This document shows, in pieces, positions 1-9,935 of a stretch of 64,000 nt of DNA. The notes beneath the pieces were generated by a model that did no database searches, was not told the DNA's origin, and saw only the letters and a list, made by a program, of their open reading frames with translations. The stretch is from Breviolum minutum Mf 1.05b.01 (Eukaryota > Sar > Dinophyceae > Suessiales > Symbiodiniaceae): positions 256,260 to 320,259 of the forward strand of contig DF239644.1 of NCBI GenBank assembly GCA_000507305.1, given 5' to 3'. Both the position numbers and the translations under genes were made by a program. How positions within the stretch are numbered: position 1 is the stretch's first letter; every line of letters starts with the position of its first letter.

Positions 1-527
1 TATAGCCCAACAATTTAATGCAGAAAATGGACGAAATTAGAAGATGATTTTCCAGCTTCCATGTCACTTTCTGAAGAGTTGCGATGTTTTAGAGGCATTT
101 GCACCACGTCTTAGTGAAATATTTCACTGGGTGTAAGTACCGTAGAAAGGTTCCAGTAAGTATATACCTACCTGACCCCTCAGGATCCTAAGTTTTCTTC
201 ACTCCACCATGTAAACCACTTATTAAAGCAATAATACCCTCCAGATCACTAACATATCCTACCTGGGCAAGTTCGGAAAATTATCGACTCAAAAGGTCAT
301 TTTTGGAGAGGGAGGCCATCTTAGTTTCCAGGAGAAACTAAACATCAAAACAGAACAAAAGGGGAAACCATCCACCATTTCTATACCGCCTGGAAAGGAT
401 CGATGGCGATCGCCCCTTCCATTAGTCTTGGTTTATCATAGCACGTTACTGAAAAATCGCCACCTTTTGCGAGTGGAGATCGCCATTCTACGGACTCACG
501 ACGGTGTAAAATTCTCAGCAGCTGAAT

Positions 528-630
528 CTAGTTTGGTGGTTTCAACCCCATCGAAAAATATTCGTCAAAATGGGTTCATCTTCCCCAATTTTCGGGGTGA
601 AAATAAAAATATTTGAAACCACCACCTAGT
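528..630. repeat. Fold-back repeat, GGTGGTTTCAA family (B)
   Basis: Inverted repeat bounded by CTAG on both sides, with arms of the form TTGGTGGTTTCAACCC and its complement ending GAAACCACCACCTAG. The roughly 60-base interior (ATGGG..CTTCCCC..GGGGTGAAAAT) is conserved among copies. Other copies include 18364-18462, 22263-22361, 34827-34927, 35136-35203, 42832-42934 and 49065-49132. The size and structure fit a MITE-like non-autonomous element; no transposase is visible in the window. Confidence 0.8.
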
Positions 631-1232
631 GAATGGATCGGTTTTGAATGTTTCGTCAAATATCTCGTGAATCGCACTCCGTTTTGACTGATTTGGAATC
701 GTAAAATCGAAAGTTTGGATCTACCATCCTCAGCCAATGGTGAATCAAGGTTTATAATGGTCTTTATAGGGATTCCCTGCTAGAAATGTAATAATGCTAG
801 TGGTGACTGGCATACTGGGTGGGGTGGTGAACCCAATTTACAGTTATATGAGTTATATCTATAACGTTGAATCTCTTCCAATGTTTTCTTGCCACCTCGT
901 GCAGGGTATATTCCATTAGTTGGGGCAAGAAAATACAACATAAACATCCTTTCATACAGTTGTTTCTAGATTTTCCAGGTTCAAAAGGAAACAAAATCCT
1001 CCAACTGCCCCCAAGTTCGCAAAACTGCCGACTCCCGCGACCTCTAAGGAAGACATGGCGATATCTGGCAGTTCCAAATCAAAGTCAGGGACCTACGCAA
1101 CACATTTGGCATTTTTTTCATCGTCGCGCAGATTTTTTTTCGTTTCCCGGTTCCGTTTGGCAAACGGGAAGTACTATATATAACATATCCCACCGTAAGG
1201 GAAAAGGAAAATCGTCTTGATTGGTAAGGGTA

Positions 1233-1360
1233 TACTGTTGATGGTTCAGAAATCCCAAGGCCAACCACCTGATATGCATAAAACCCCTGCAATTTTACGG
1301 GAAAAACTACCTTTTGCTCAACTGGTGAGTTTGCCGGATTTCTGGTTGCCATCAACAGTA
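1233..1360. repeat. Fold-back repeat, TACTGTTGATGG family (C)
   Basis: Inverted repeat starting TACTGTTGATGGTTCAGAAAT and ending with the complement GGTTGCCATCAACAGTA. Both ends carry TA, as for MITEs that duplicate a TA target. Other copies in either orientation are at 12929-13059, 18188-18303, about 21945-22073, 35770-35893 and 36027-36148, with more degraded ones at 4977-5100 and 6500-6612. Confidence 0.8.
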
Positions 1361-1624
1361 CTGGGACTGAAATCCATGGAGAATGCCAATCTCAACCTGG
1401 CTCCAAGACCTTTGGGAACAAAAACTATGATCCAGGTGGTGAACCAGCTGTCATCCCGGCCATGAGTTTCATGGTGATTTTCCTTCTTGAATGATGGCTT
1501 GTTCAAACCCACCCATCTGGACGGATTTTAATTTTATTGGATGAAACAATGCTTATATAAATTGGATAGAAGGACTCTATGGGATGAACAGTTTATGAAC
1601 ATAATTGAAACTATTAATCATGGG

Positions 1625-1787
1625 TGGTCAACCTACACACCCTCCTAACCTAACCCCCCGCAGAAATAAGGGTTTAATGAGGCCTTATTAAGGGCAAACC
1701 AAATGGTTACTAAGCCCTGATCATAAGGCCGGCTATTTCTGGGGGGTACGTGGCCCGGGCGGGGTCGGGTAGGTTGACCAGCCATGA
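1625..1787. repeat. Fold-back repeat, GGTCAACCTA family
   Basis: Outer arms read GGTCAACCTA and TAGGTTGACC, around an interior containing AAGGCCGGCTATTTCTGGGG. A second, partly diverged copy with the same arms and the same CCGGCTATTTCTGG core is at 21331-21467. A shorter relative sharing the ATAGCCGGCCTTAT arm is at 12798-12882. Confidence 0.7.
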
Positions 1788-2189
1788 TATAAGCCTTCAT
1801 GAGAAAAGATCCAACTATATCAAGTGCTCCTGAAACCAACTCGAAGACTTCTTGGACCTGACACCTCGCCTCATGATTTCCAAGATTCCTGCTGTTAAGC
1901 AGCAGGGTTTCAACTCCATTCTCATCCACACTTACTAAGTATGTACAAGATGCAAAAGTACAAAAAATAGATCTACACCCCCCGAAATTCAACATAGATA
2001 CTGGTTTGGAAAATGTATCTCTGGCTTGAATATGGTGTCATTTTGGAGATCTATATTTTGAATCTCAGTGGAGTAGATCATATCTGATCCTTTCTTTAGT
2101 TTTTACGCATTGGAACATCCAAAGATATGTTAGTTTCATGGAGGGTATATCCAGGCTATGTGATAACATCCAACATGACACCATCCGCC

Positions 2190-2248
2190 TCAACTGTGGT
2201 TGCCGGTGCAAAAGCTCCTTGCACCGGTGTCGGCTGGATATGGTGGCT
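2190..2248 (-). CDS. Terminal exon of unknown multi-exon gene
   Basis: Candidate last exon. The acceptor CCTGGCAG precedes 2248. The exon supplies two bases to a codon split with the preceding exon (2725-2819, phase 1), then 18 sense codons and TGA at 2190-2192. The peptide begins PPYPADTGARSF. Evidence is the splice site, phase match with the upstream exon and protein-like composition. The product is not recognised. Confidence 0.4.
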
Positions 2249-2724
2249 CTGCCAGGAATTGATGGGAACGTGAAACCACTCGTTGCCCCAAATGCTCCAT
2301 GGGACTGGAAGATTTACCTACATTTGAAATAAAAATCAACTAAATGATCCAAATGTAGGTAAATATACCATACATTGACCATATGGGTTTTTGGGTACAA
2401 CAATTCATATGGGCTTAAATGTAATTTTGTAAATGCATGCTAACTATTCTAATCCCGTGGAGCATATGGTCATGTTTGTGGGTCATTTCTTGGCTATATT
2501 TATACCACCCCCTGTGCCCCTGTGTGTATGATAATATATATATATAGAATACATACAATTAAAAAAAAACATCATGCACATTCAGAGAATATACACTCGA
2601 AATATCCAAGGAGCTACCCACCAAAACATTCAAAAATTTTGACCAAAAAACCTTGTCTTCTTGACCAAAAAACGCAAGGCTTGAAAAAAAATGCGTCAAG
2701 TCAAGGCAGTCGGGAGTCCTAGAC

Positions 2725-2819
2725 CTTGCACAAGGTCAGCAGGTAAATAGCAGCTATATCCTTGGTATCTTGGAGGATCGGGCCCCAGGACGTAAGTGCT
2801 TGGATTCTTTGGTTCCAGG
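2725..2819 (-). CDS. Exon of unknown multi-exon gene
   Basis: 95-base candidate exon between acceptor TCAATCTCTTAG and donor GTCTAG. It contributes one base, 31 codons and one base. The peptide includes STYVLGPDPPRYQGY and ends LPADLVQ, with composition unlike random sequence. Phases fit both the exon at 5311-5382 (ends phase 2) and the terminal exon at 2190-2248. A related sequence containing CTTGGAGGATC and GGACGTAAGTG occurs near 45.29-45.32 kb, so a dispersed repeat contribution cannot be excluded. Function unknown. Confidence 0.45.
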
Positions 2820-3036
2820 CTAAGAGATTGAAACCGTTCTGATTCTACTTGGTTTTCTTTGCTAAGAGTCACTCTGAATGAATGATGATGGGTTGATTTC
2901 CTGGCTGAACACTCAAAGATGATGTTGATATCTAATACATTTTTTAATAGGCAAAAAAAGTCAAGAACTCGATGGTACCCAAACTGGTAATGTTAAGTGA
3001 GCCACGAAAATTCAAACGTATTACTTTCCATTATAC

Positions 3037-3130
3037 TGGTTGGTTACTAGGGATCCTTATAATGGTTTATCAAATAATCCCTATATACCTGGGTAGGATT
3101 TCATCCCCTATATATCCCTACCAACCAGGG
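3037..3130. repeat. Fold-back repeat, ACTGGGTAGGA family (G)
   Basis: Imperfect inverted repeat with ends CTGGTTGGTTACTAGGGAT and ATCCCTACCAACCAG. The interior contains TTTATCAAATAATCCC and CTGGGTAGGATTTCATCCCC. Related copies are at about 8862-8955, 20020-20122, 36929-37030 and 44997-45075. Confidence 0.7.
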
Positions 3131-3131
3131 T

Positions 3132-3746
3132 TTATGTGATTATCGCCGTTCCCCCATCGCCAACACCACCCTCCCCCCCTTTGCATCTGCCCTGCCCGGA
3201 CGCTGCAAGAAAGCTCGGCGCCTTGGAGGGGGGGAGCATTGGCATGGGGTGGTTCACCATCCCTTGGATATGGGAAAATGGTTGGGTGGGTGGTTTTTCA
3301 CCTACCCATTTGAAAAATATTATATAAGTCAAAATGGGTTCATCTTCCCCAATTTTCGGGGTGAAAATAAGAAAATATTTGAGTTGCCACCACCTAGATA
3401 ACCCTGTTTTTTTTGTGCAGCTAAGATTATCAGTTGGATTTAATGTTCCAGGATTCCAGGGTTGAAATGGTTGGGTAACCAACCATTTCCCTTTTCCAAG
3501 GGATGGTGAACACCCTTTTTGACCCTGTCGACATGCGCAGCTTAGATAGTTGTTTTGACACACCCGAAACCCATTGGTTCCACGTTGTACCGACCATGCC
3601 ATACCACCCAAGCCATACCGAAACCAACCCTGTTTGGCCTGCTGTTTTCTGATTCCACCATCCTGGGGTTGGAATATGCCAGGTGCTGGTGCAACTCCCA
3701 GTGATACAAAATCAGAAGAGGTGCCATGAAGACAAAAAAACATCAC
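3132..3746 (-). other. Long open stretch, possible exons
   Basis: 204 codons stay open on the minus strand, but the middle is a B-family hairpin (about 3285-3395), so this is not one exon. The first part (3746 to about 3637; peptide contains SDFVSLGVAPAPGIF) and the last part (about 3210 to 3132) look the most protein-like. Proper splice junctions could not be fixed. Confidence 0.25.
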
Positions 3747-5310
3747 ACCGCCATGATCGAGAGAAGCGCTTGTACTGATTTTACCACAAGAACTGGCAGT
3801 TCATCTCCAAATAACTAACTTATAAACCAGCTATAAGGTGACTTATGAATCCCATTGATCATCCAAGTAAAATATATCTAAACAGCTTGTTATAGAACCC
3901 CCACAAACCTTGGTTTCTTAATCTGGCCTTTACAGTGGAAGGCCTCGCCGATACACCCCTGATGTTTAACATAGGCCCTGAAAAATGATGTTTGGAAGAA
4001 AATGTTCCTTTTAGGATGGTCAGTTTTCAGGGTCCATGTTAAACTTCTGAGGGACTGTATACTTCCAAAACAAACATAATACCGGAAAAGTTAAACACCT
4101 TCAGTCCAATACTGGAAATACTTCTGAATTCAGTGTGACTTCTTTGGTCCATGTTAAACTTCCAAAACAAAATACTCCAACTTACTAGCACCTGAAATCT
4201 TTCTTGAGAAGAATTCACTGTCCTGGAGAGCATGGCCCGTGCTCGATCACCTTGCTCCACATAACCTGTGGGATTCGAAAAATGTGACGCCTTGGGAAAA
4301 ACCCAAAATCCTGGCCCCCAAATGATGCCTGTCAAAAAGCTCACTCCTTTCAAACGTGATCATTTTGGGGTATCTACGTCAAATTTCAGCAGCATATTGA
4401 CCATCATTCTTGTATTCGCAGTGGGAATGTGTATGGTGGAGGCATTCATTGACTAGTGGAGGAGTTCCATTGATTTTGATACCTCTGCAGGAAGGGGGTT
4501 AGAGCGGTGGGAAGGTACTTTGATTCGCTTGCTTGATGGATGGAAAACTTTCACCGTGATGCATCCCATGGTAGAAAGAATCAAAAATGATCCTAAATTC
4601 GTACATCACATCCATATATCAAAACATTGTAACATCCATAGAAAAACATCTAAAAACCTTATAAACTATCTACAGGTACTCTGCATACTTAAACCTCTAT
4701 CATATGCTTCAGAAATCAAGGGATACACCCTTGGAAAATGAACGGCTTTCAGGAACCTGAGATTTTCACTCAGTTTGAAAAGGAAAATCATCTGAAACAT
4801 CGACCTTCATTTTTGGGTTCGAAATGTTAATCTTCAGGTGGTGCATGTTTTCACGGATGCTTTTTCCAGGAGAGTGAAACCGTTTCAACCTCCAAAACAT
4901 CACCTAGGGACTACCCCGTGTTTGATACTTTAGTTAAAATGGAAACAGGATTTTCCAATAGATAAAGGGACAAACTACTGTTGATGGTTGAGCAATTCCA
5001 ATCAACCACCGTTTGGATGTAATAAAAACTGTAAATAATCTGAAAAACTAGCAACCTCGATTGGTGAGTTTGCCGGATTTCTTTTCACCATCCACTAGTA
5101 CCATCAAAGTTAGGTGGTACCTTCCATGTTTTTTTTGGCAGGTTTTGGGAAGGGTAAATTCATTGAAAGGTGACACATCAACAGTACCACCAGTGTTTAG
5201 TATTAAAATTTTCCCAGATGTTCAAAAAGTATTCCCATAATCAGGTATTCCCCTACTAATGTTTAGTTCGGTACTCCCCTACTATACCCTAAATCATTGG
5301 TGATGGCAAC
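3747..5310. other. Hairpin-rich non-coding stretch
   Basis: No gene supported. It contains degraded TACCCTCCC-type and TACTGTTGATGG-type fold-backs (3935-4060, 4977-5100) and AT-rich unique DNA. By position it would be intronic to the minus-strand gene whose exons flank it (2725-2819 and 5311-5382). Confidence 0.5.
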
Positions 5311-5382
5311 TCCAGGGAATTCCAAGAAACGCTGACGGAACTGCTGACGCAAGGCGACTTCGCGTAAGGCCGAGTGGTACGC
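5311..5382 (-). CDS. Exon of unknown multi-exon gene
   Basis: 72-base candidate exon between a pyrimidine-rich acceptor (CCCTTCCC..GCGGCAG) and donor GTTGCC. In the phase forced by its neighbours it reads one base, 23 codons, two bases, giving a Ser/Thr-rich peptide (AKSPCVSSSVSVSW). In the other open frame it reads AYHSALREVALRQQFRQRF, which is also protein-like. The phase chain favours the first, but the frame is uncertain. Confidence 0.45.
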
Positions 5383-5432
5383 CTGCCGCAGATGGTGCGC
5401 AAGGGAAGGGGGGGGGAGGGTAACTGAGCCTA

Positions 5433-5526
5433 CCTAGAACCCATTTGACCCCTATGTTTGAAGGTCAATCCCCCCAAAACAATGCCCAAACTCCAATCAA
5501 AACAGGAGTCATTTGGGTTCTAGGTA
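5433..5526. repeat. Fold-back repeat, CTAGAACCC family
   Basis: Arms TACCTAGAACCCATTTGAC and GTCATTTGGGTTCTAGGTA flank a short interior, forming a near-perfect hairpin. A related copy with CCTGGAACCCAAATGACC is at about 36187-36285. Confidence 0.7.
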
Positions 5527-5765
5527 CCTTTAACCTCCCCTGGAAATTTTATGTTGATAGATACCCCCCCCCCCCCCCCAAAAATGATAGCTTTTCGAAA
5601 AGGTGATTCCTTTAAAACATATAGTAATTTTGGGTATCCATTGAGTTCATTTGAGGGCCTGTATTGCTTTGCACTCTCTCTTTCCTCAAGCTGATTTCCA
5701 CCTTCCAACAATAGGCCCCCCCTGTTGAATACGTGGATATATCCCTTTGTTATCGACTCACTTAC

Positions 5766-5792
5766 CAACTGGGTTTAATGATGTAGGGCTTG
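5766..5792 (-). CDS. 27-base micro-exon of unknown gene
   Basis: Candidate micro-exon between acceptor TTTTCACCTCCAG and a strong donor, GTAAGTGAG. It reads one base, eight codons (KPYIIKPS) and two bases. Both phases match its neighbours, 5878-5996 and 5311-5382. The strength of the donor is the main evidence; the small size keeps confidence low. Confidence 0.4.
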
Positions 5793-5877
5793 CTGGAGGT
5801 GAAAAAAAATCCTCCACCCCTTACTGTAGAACCTGGATCTCCAACCTCCTTTGTTCACCAAAAAACCCCCTGTAGAC

Positions 5878-5996
5878 CTTGGGCATTTTCTGAAGCCGCA
5901 CGATGTGTTGAGCATTGGTGCTTTGTGCCTTGAATCTTCGTCATCTTCGCCGTTGGCGGTTGGCGGGATGGAGGAAATGTTGTAATTTCGAGAGGC
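5878..5996 (-). CDS. Exon of unknown multi-exon gene
   Basis: 119-base candidate exon with acceptor GTAGTTCTTTTAAAG and donor GTCTAC. It reads 39 codons plus two bases: an acidic, probably disordered segment (PTANGEDDEDSRHK) followed by LNTSCGFRKCP. It starts in phase 0, matching the end of the 6623-6717 exon, and ends in phase 2, matching the micro-exon. Function unknown. Confidence 0.5.
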
Positions 5997-6622
5997 CTTT
6001 AAAAGAACTACAAAAAAGGGGGCCCTCCTAGTTGTAAATGTCATGTAACCCTAGTAAATCATAATTAGTCCCAGTTGTCAGTTGTAAAGACAGGAATAAA
6101 TCCACTTACAACATTTAGGGTTGCCCATTACTGTAGTGGTAAGTATTCCTCTCATATTTCTGAATCTATATATACAGTATAATATTGATTGTATACATGA
6201 ACCATGAATCCTATTTGTAGCATAGATAATGCTACCATCAGAAACATACAATAGTTGGCATGGTACTCACATTTGGGTGATGTTTGAGGTACTAAATATA
6301 ATCTGTCCCCATTGTGGATTCCCCTTCACTACCATTCGGGGTGAGCATATTAAAGCTTCAACGTCACGATTCGAATCGTCACGAGTCTTCCAAATTCCTC
6401 CAAAATAAATGGTGATGAGGTGTTTTTCGAACCCCTCAAAGCCCGATTCTCAGGTTTTTGTCCATCTGATTACCTCCTCACAATATGTTTTGGAATGGTA
6501 CTTTTGATGGTTCACAAATCAAGCACCAGTTAATATGGTAAATATCACAATTATTTACAGGGTTTCATACATCCAAACGGTGGTTGGCCTTGGGATTTCT
6601 TTCATCAACCGTAGGGTTTGAC

Positions 6623-6717
6623 CTTTTCTCTTTCCAGAATTGTTTCCATCCCAATTTTTGTTAACGCTTGCCTTGACCTACACCAAAATAATGTATGTTT
6701 AACCCTCACAAAAACGC
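6623..6717 (-). CDS. Exon of unknown multi-exon gene
   Basis: 95-base candidate exon with a classical acceptor (CTCTTTTTGGGTTTCCAG) and donor GTCAAACC. It reads two bases and 31 codons (VFVRVKHTLFWCRSRQ then LTKIGMETILEREK). It starts as required by the phase-1 end of 7074-7165 and ends phase 0, as required by 5878-5996. Basic, possibly amphipathic; no domain recognised. Confidence 0.5.
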
Positions 6718-7073
6718 CTGGAAACCCAAAAAGAGAAGTGGTCTTCCGACCCGAAACCATGAGAGGCTCTCTATATTCTATATCAATGGTTTTGAAAGGG
6801 TACGCTATGTAAATCCAATATAGAGGCTGTAGAAAAAGCATGACTGTTTGCTAATACATGGAAATCTATCTTTTATCCGTATCCATGCTAAAAACTTTCA
6901 GGGTGAAAAAGCAACTATATACCTCCCAGGAGTTTAACATGGTTTCCTTTTGGGATTGCCTATTTTTAGGGGCTATGTTAATCTTCGAGGGTGTATTCAT
7001 TTTTATTTCAACAAAATCTCCCATATCTTTGCCTACCAAAAGCATCCCCTCATCTGAGCCAAAAAACGTTCAC

Positions 7074-7165
7074 TTCTTCCTCCAAGAGAGCAGCTTGTCG
7101 TTCCACATAGCGCACCTCCCGTCCAGTCGGCCAACAAAGTCGTCAAAAGCTCCCCCACCAAGTAA
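7074..7165 (-). CDS. Exon of unknown multi-exon gene
   Basis: 92-base candidate exon, acceptor CACTGCTGCTTAG, donor GTGAACG. In the phase forced by the preceding exon it encodes YLVGELLTTLLADWTGG and a Cys/Gly-rich end. A second frame (GGAFDDFVGRLDG) is also open, so the phase chain decides. Function unknown. Confidence 0.45.
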
Positions 7166-7668
7166 CTAAGCAGCAGTGGATGGTGGAAATTAAATATAAT
7201 AAGGTCCCAAGCTCTTTTGTACCTGGAAACATATTGCTCTAAGAATCCTGACCCCTCAAAAATGGCTAGTTTGAGGACCTTTACACCCCTGCAAAAAACA
7301 GGTTCATTCCACCCTTCCATTGGAGGGTCGAAGGATTCTTAGGGTGGAAGCTATCTTGATCTATTTTGTCTCTGCCAAAAGGTCGGCCATTTGGACTCCA
7401 GGTATCTGACAACACACAACACTACCACCAGTGGAACGTAAATCAAACAGGGGATCCGAAAGAAAAATAAACATGTGAAACACGGCCGCAAAAAAAATCC
7501 TTCAACATTGCCACAACAAAATCCAAGATTGTGGCAGAAAAAAAACCAACATTTGCTGAAATTTGGTTTAAAATCTTCCATTTGTTTGTTTGAAACAGGA
7601 TTCTCCCCTGGTAGCCATCACGCATCCGGATTCCGCCACTTCACGCAACGGCGTTACCAACTCACCAC

Positions 7669-7740
7669 CTTCGACTGGACATATGCCACTTCTCGAAGGC
7701 GTTGCACAAACATCTGATGTTGCCGGTCCTGAGGTCATCG
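7669..7740 (-). CDS. Exon of unknown multi-exon gene
   Basis: 72-base candidate exon with acceptor GGTCCCTTCAG and donor GTGGTGAG. It reads DDLRTGNIRCLCNAFEKWHM and ends in phase 2, matching the exon at 7074-7165. The opposite strand also carries an exon-like segment here (7599-7784, splice-like at both ends), so the strand is not beyond doubt. Confidence 0.4.
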
Positions 7741-7885
7741 CTGAAGGGACCCGCTCCCAAAACGGTTGTTGTTTGGCCATTAAGGTATAAGAGAAGTTTC
7801 TCATGAAGTGCTGGATACTTCAACCCGTGTTTTCTTTCTTTGCGTGTTCTTCAACCGTGCCTTTAAATTTGACAATCAAGTCGGT

Positions 7886-8248
7886 TCATCCAGGTTTCCT
7901 GCAATAAAAATTACAGGTGGTCATTGCATGAACAACATGAAACATGTCCCGATTCTTGAGGGCAAAATTTGGCGAGCCATAATTACCGACATGTTCGCAT
8001 TTGGCTTGATCCTCCCAAAATGGATTCTGTTTTACCCACCAAAAGATTATATAATCTTCCCCTTTTGCTTGCTTCAGAAGAGTAATTGATGTTTCAAATG
8101 AAGATTTTGTGGTGCTAGTCCCAAGAAAACAGAAAATAAGAAATTTCAAATAGAAAACAGTAGGTTTGGTGAAATTTCCGAAACTCTTTGGGCAATTTTG
8201 GTGCTGCATGTAATCAATCTTCTCAAAATTCCGAAGTCTATCGCCCAA
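7886..8248 (-). CDS. Open segment, possible exon(s)
   Basis: 120 codons stay open on the minus strand between the exon candidates at 7669-7740 and 8352-8520. Protein-like parts include GDRLRNFEKIDYMQHQ and LKQAKGEDYIIFWW, the latter followed by a donor-like GTAAAAC. Internal introns are likely. No family recognised. Confidence 0.3.
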   Translation of the reverse strand: MGDRLRNFEKIDYMQHQNCPKSFGNFTKPTVFYLKFLIFCFLGTSTTKSSFETSITLLKQAKGEDYIIFWWVKQNPFWEDQAKCEHVGNYGSPNFALKNRDMFHVVHAMTTCNFYCRKPG

Positions 8249-8351
8249 AACCTACCAACCCGGCATTCGTTCGCATGGCTCTTCAATCAACGTTTCCCCT
8301 CTACCCCACACAAACAACAAAACAAATGCAACAACTTAAGTGGTTCTTCAC

Positions 8352-8520
8352 TTGGGTGTAGCCCCCAAAAAAAATGCCAATAATCCCCCAGGATGACAAT
8401 TTTCCACATGTTTTAGGCTGTTTGGAATCTATACAAAACCCTTCATCTTCCCACCAAGGAAAACCCAAGTCATCACTGCAACCAAAGGTACCCAACAGCT
8501 TTGTAGCTGGTCCAGCGCAG
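8352..8520 (-). CDS. Exon candidate with WWEDEG segment
   Basis: Open from the acceptor-like GTAACGTCAG down to donor GTGAAG at 8351. One frame reads CARCAGPATKLLGTFGC followed by SDDLGFPWWEDEGFCI. A shorter alternative begins after TTTGGTTGCAG at 8475 (41 codons). A second open frame exists upstream. The precise start is unresolved. Product unknown. Confidence 0.4.
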
Positions 8521-8764
8521 CGCGCACATTGGCGCAGGCTGACGTTACTCCTTAGGGAAATACCAGGCTCTTAGATGTTGAGCGTGCAAGATCCAAGCAT
8601 CTGGGCATATTGCTATCATTCTTGAAGGTTTATATGGGCCCTCTACTAACTTACTAAGTGCGGTGGGCACCATCTCTTTTGACTTTAAGGTAATTACCTA
8701 AAACTAAAATTCTAAAATGGAATTTGATGTCGTTTTTGGGGGGAAGATTCTCCTTTCCAAATAC

Positions 8765-8837
8765 CACTCATTTTAGGCAGTAAGGTTTTTTTTGAGGCCG
8801 CGGAACGATCTCGCAACAGCGCGGAACGCTTCTCATC
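8765..8837 (-). CDS. Exon candidate, basic
   Basis: 73-base candidate exon between acceptor CCCTGGATTGCCAG and donor GTATTT. It reads 24 codons plus one base (DEKRSALLRDRSAASKKTLL), a charged helix-like segment. Neighbouring phases could not be linked with certainty. Function unknown. Confidence 0.4.
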
Positions 8838-8861
8838 CTGGCAATCCAGGGGATTGTACCC

Positions 8862-8955
8862 TCCAGTTATGTGGGGATTATTTCATAAACGGGTTTATGA
8901 AAATAATCCCCTCATAACTGGGTAGAACTCATCCCCTATATACCCTCAACAACCA
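8862..8955. repeat. Fold-back repeat, ACTGGGTAGGA family (G)
   Basis: Copy of the family described at 3037-3130, with CCAGTTATGTGGGGATTATTT facing AATAATCCCCTCATAACTGG. The ACCCTCAACAACCAGG end is adjacent to the exon candidate at 9001-9067. Confidence 0.7.
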
Positions 8956-9000
8956 GGGGCCAAATGGTTCATTGCTCACATTACTACCAACATCCGCAAC

Positions 9001-9067
9001 CCAAGTGACACAGGTGACAAAAATCCACCTCCAGCACCGTTGCAGGTGCTGCACCGGCGGAGGGCAC
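9001..9067 (-). CDS. Exon candidate
   Basis: 67-base segment with acceptor CTTCTTCACCAG and donor GTTGCGG. One frame reads VPSAGAAPATVLEVDFCHLC; a second frame is also open. It follows the other minus-strand candidates, but phase to 8765-8837 is not proven. Confidence 0.35.
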
Positions 9068-9084
9068 CTGGTGAAGAAGGACTT

Positions 9085-9365
9085 TTCTTCCAAAAAGCAT
9101 GGATCTATCTATCTATATCTATAGATATCCTTATCTACATATTTACATTTGTAAATATATATATATATAGTCATTTATGTATATCTTATCCATAAATATT
9201 TATTTATTTATCTATTTATTCATTTATTCATTTATCTATTTACTTATTATCTATTTATTTATCTACTTATCTATCTATTTATCTATCTATCTATTTATCT
9301 ATTTATCTATTTATCTATCTATCTATCTATTTATCTATTTATCTACTTATCTATATTATGTTTAT
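9085..9365 (+). repeat. (TCTA/TTTA)n microsatellite
   Basis: Long tract of interspersed TCTA, TTTA, TTCA and TACT tetranucleotides. Translated ORFs rich in Ile, Tyr and Leu over it are artefacts of the repeat. Confidence 0.95.
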
Positions 9366-9587
9366 TTTTTGGAACTACCCCCCCTCCCCCCCTCCCAATA
9401 ACAGTGGCAAAGAAAGGTCATAGGGATGACCTACTAAAACGTAATGATCCTGGTGGTTACTGTTACTGCATAGGGGGTATACCAAATGTTTATAGATGTA
9501 ATTGAATACATGATTCATGTTTGATTTGTGAACATATATTAATAGGTTGTAGGTACTGGGGGTGTTTTCGATATATTAGCTGCGGAA

Positions 9588-9621
9588 TTGATTGTTTGAT
9601 GCATTGGTTGATTGATTCATG

Positions 9622-9660
<39 letters not shown>

Positions 9661-9935
9661 GGATTGATTGATTGATTGATTGATTCGCTGATTGATTTGT
9701 TCGTTCGGTCGGTCGGTCCTTCTGTCCTTCTTTCCGTCTTTCGTTCTTCCGGTCGTTCATTCGTTCATTCATTCATTCATTCATTCCATTCCATTCCATT
9801 CCATTCAATTTCATTTGATGTCATTTCATTTCATGTCATTTCATTTCATGTCATTTCATTACATCGCATGTCATTTCATTTCATTCACTCACTCATTCAT
9901 TCATTCATTCATTCATTCGTTCGTTCCTTCTTTCC
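9588..9935 (+). repeat. (GATT)n then (CATT)n microsatellite
   Basis: An array of GATT units (9588-9695) passes through GTTC/GGTC units into CATT/CATTC units (9743-9935). The change of unit along one tract suggests expansion from successive variant units. Frame-shifted Ser/His/Phe-rich ORFs here are not genes. Confidence 0.95.

Larger units (their letters stand above)
1..2189. other. Hairpin-rich non-coding stretch
   Basis: No convincing gene. The stretch holds three inverted repeats listed separately (528-630, 1233-1360, 1625-1787). Short open segments such as 56-132 on the plus strand have splice-like ends but no phase-linked neighbours, so they are not called. It lies downstream of the terminal exon of the minus-strand gene at 2190-7740. 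Confidence 0.5.

Noticed and set aside
7599-7784. Plus-strand exon (SPLVAITHPDSATSRNG) with acceptor TTTGAAACAG and donor GTATAAG
   Set aside because: Splice signals are good, but no phase-linked neighbours on the plus strand were found, and the minus-strand exon at 7669-7740 fits a long phase chain. Kept as an alternative.
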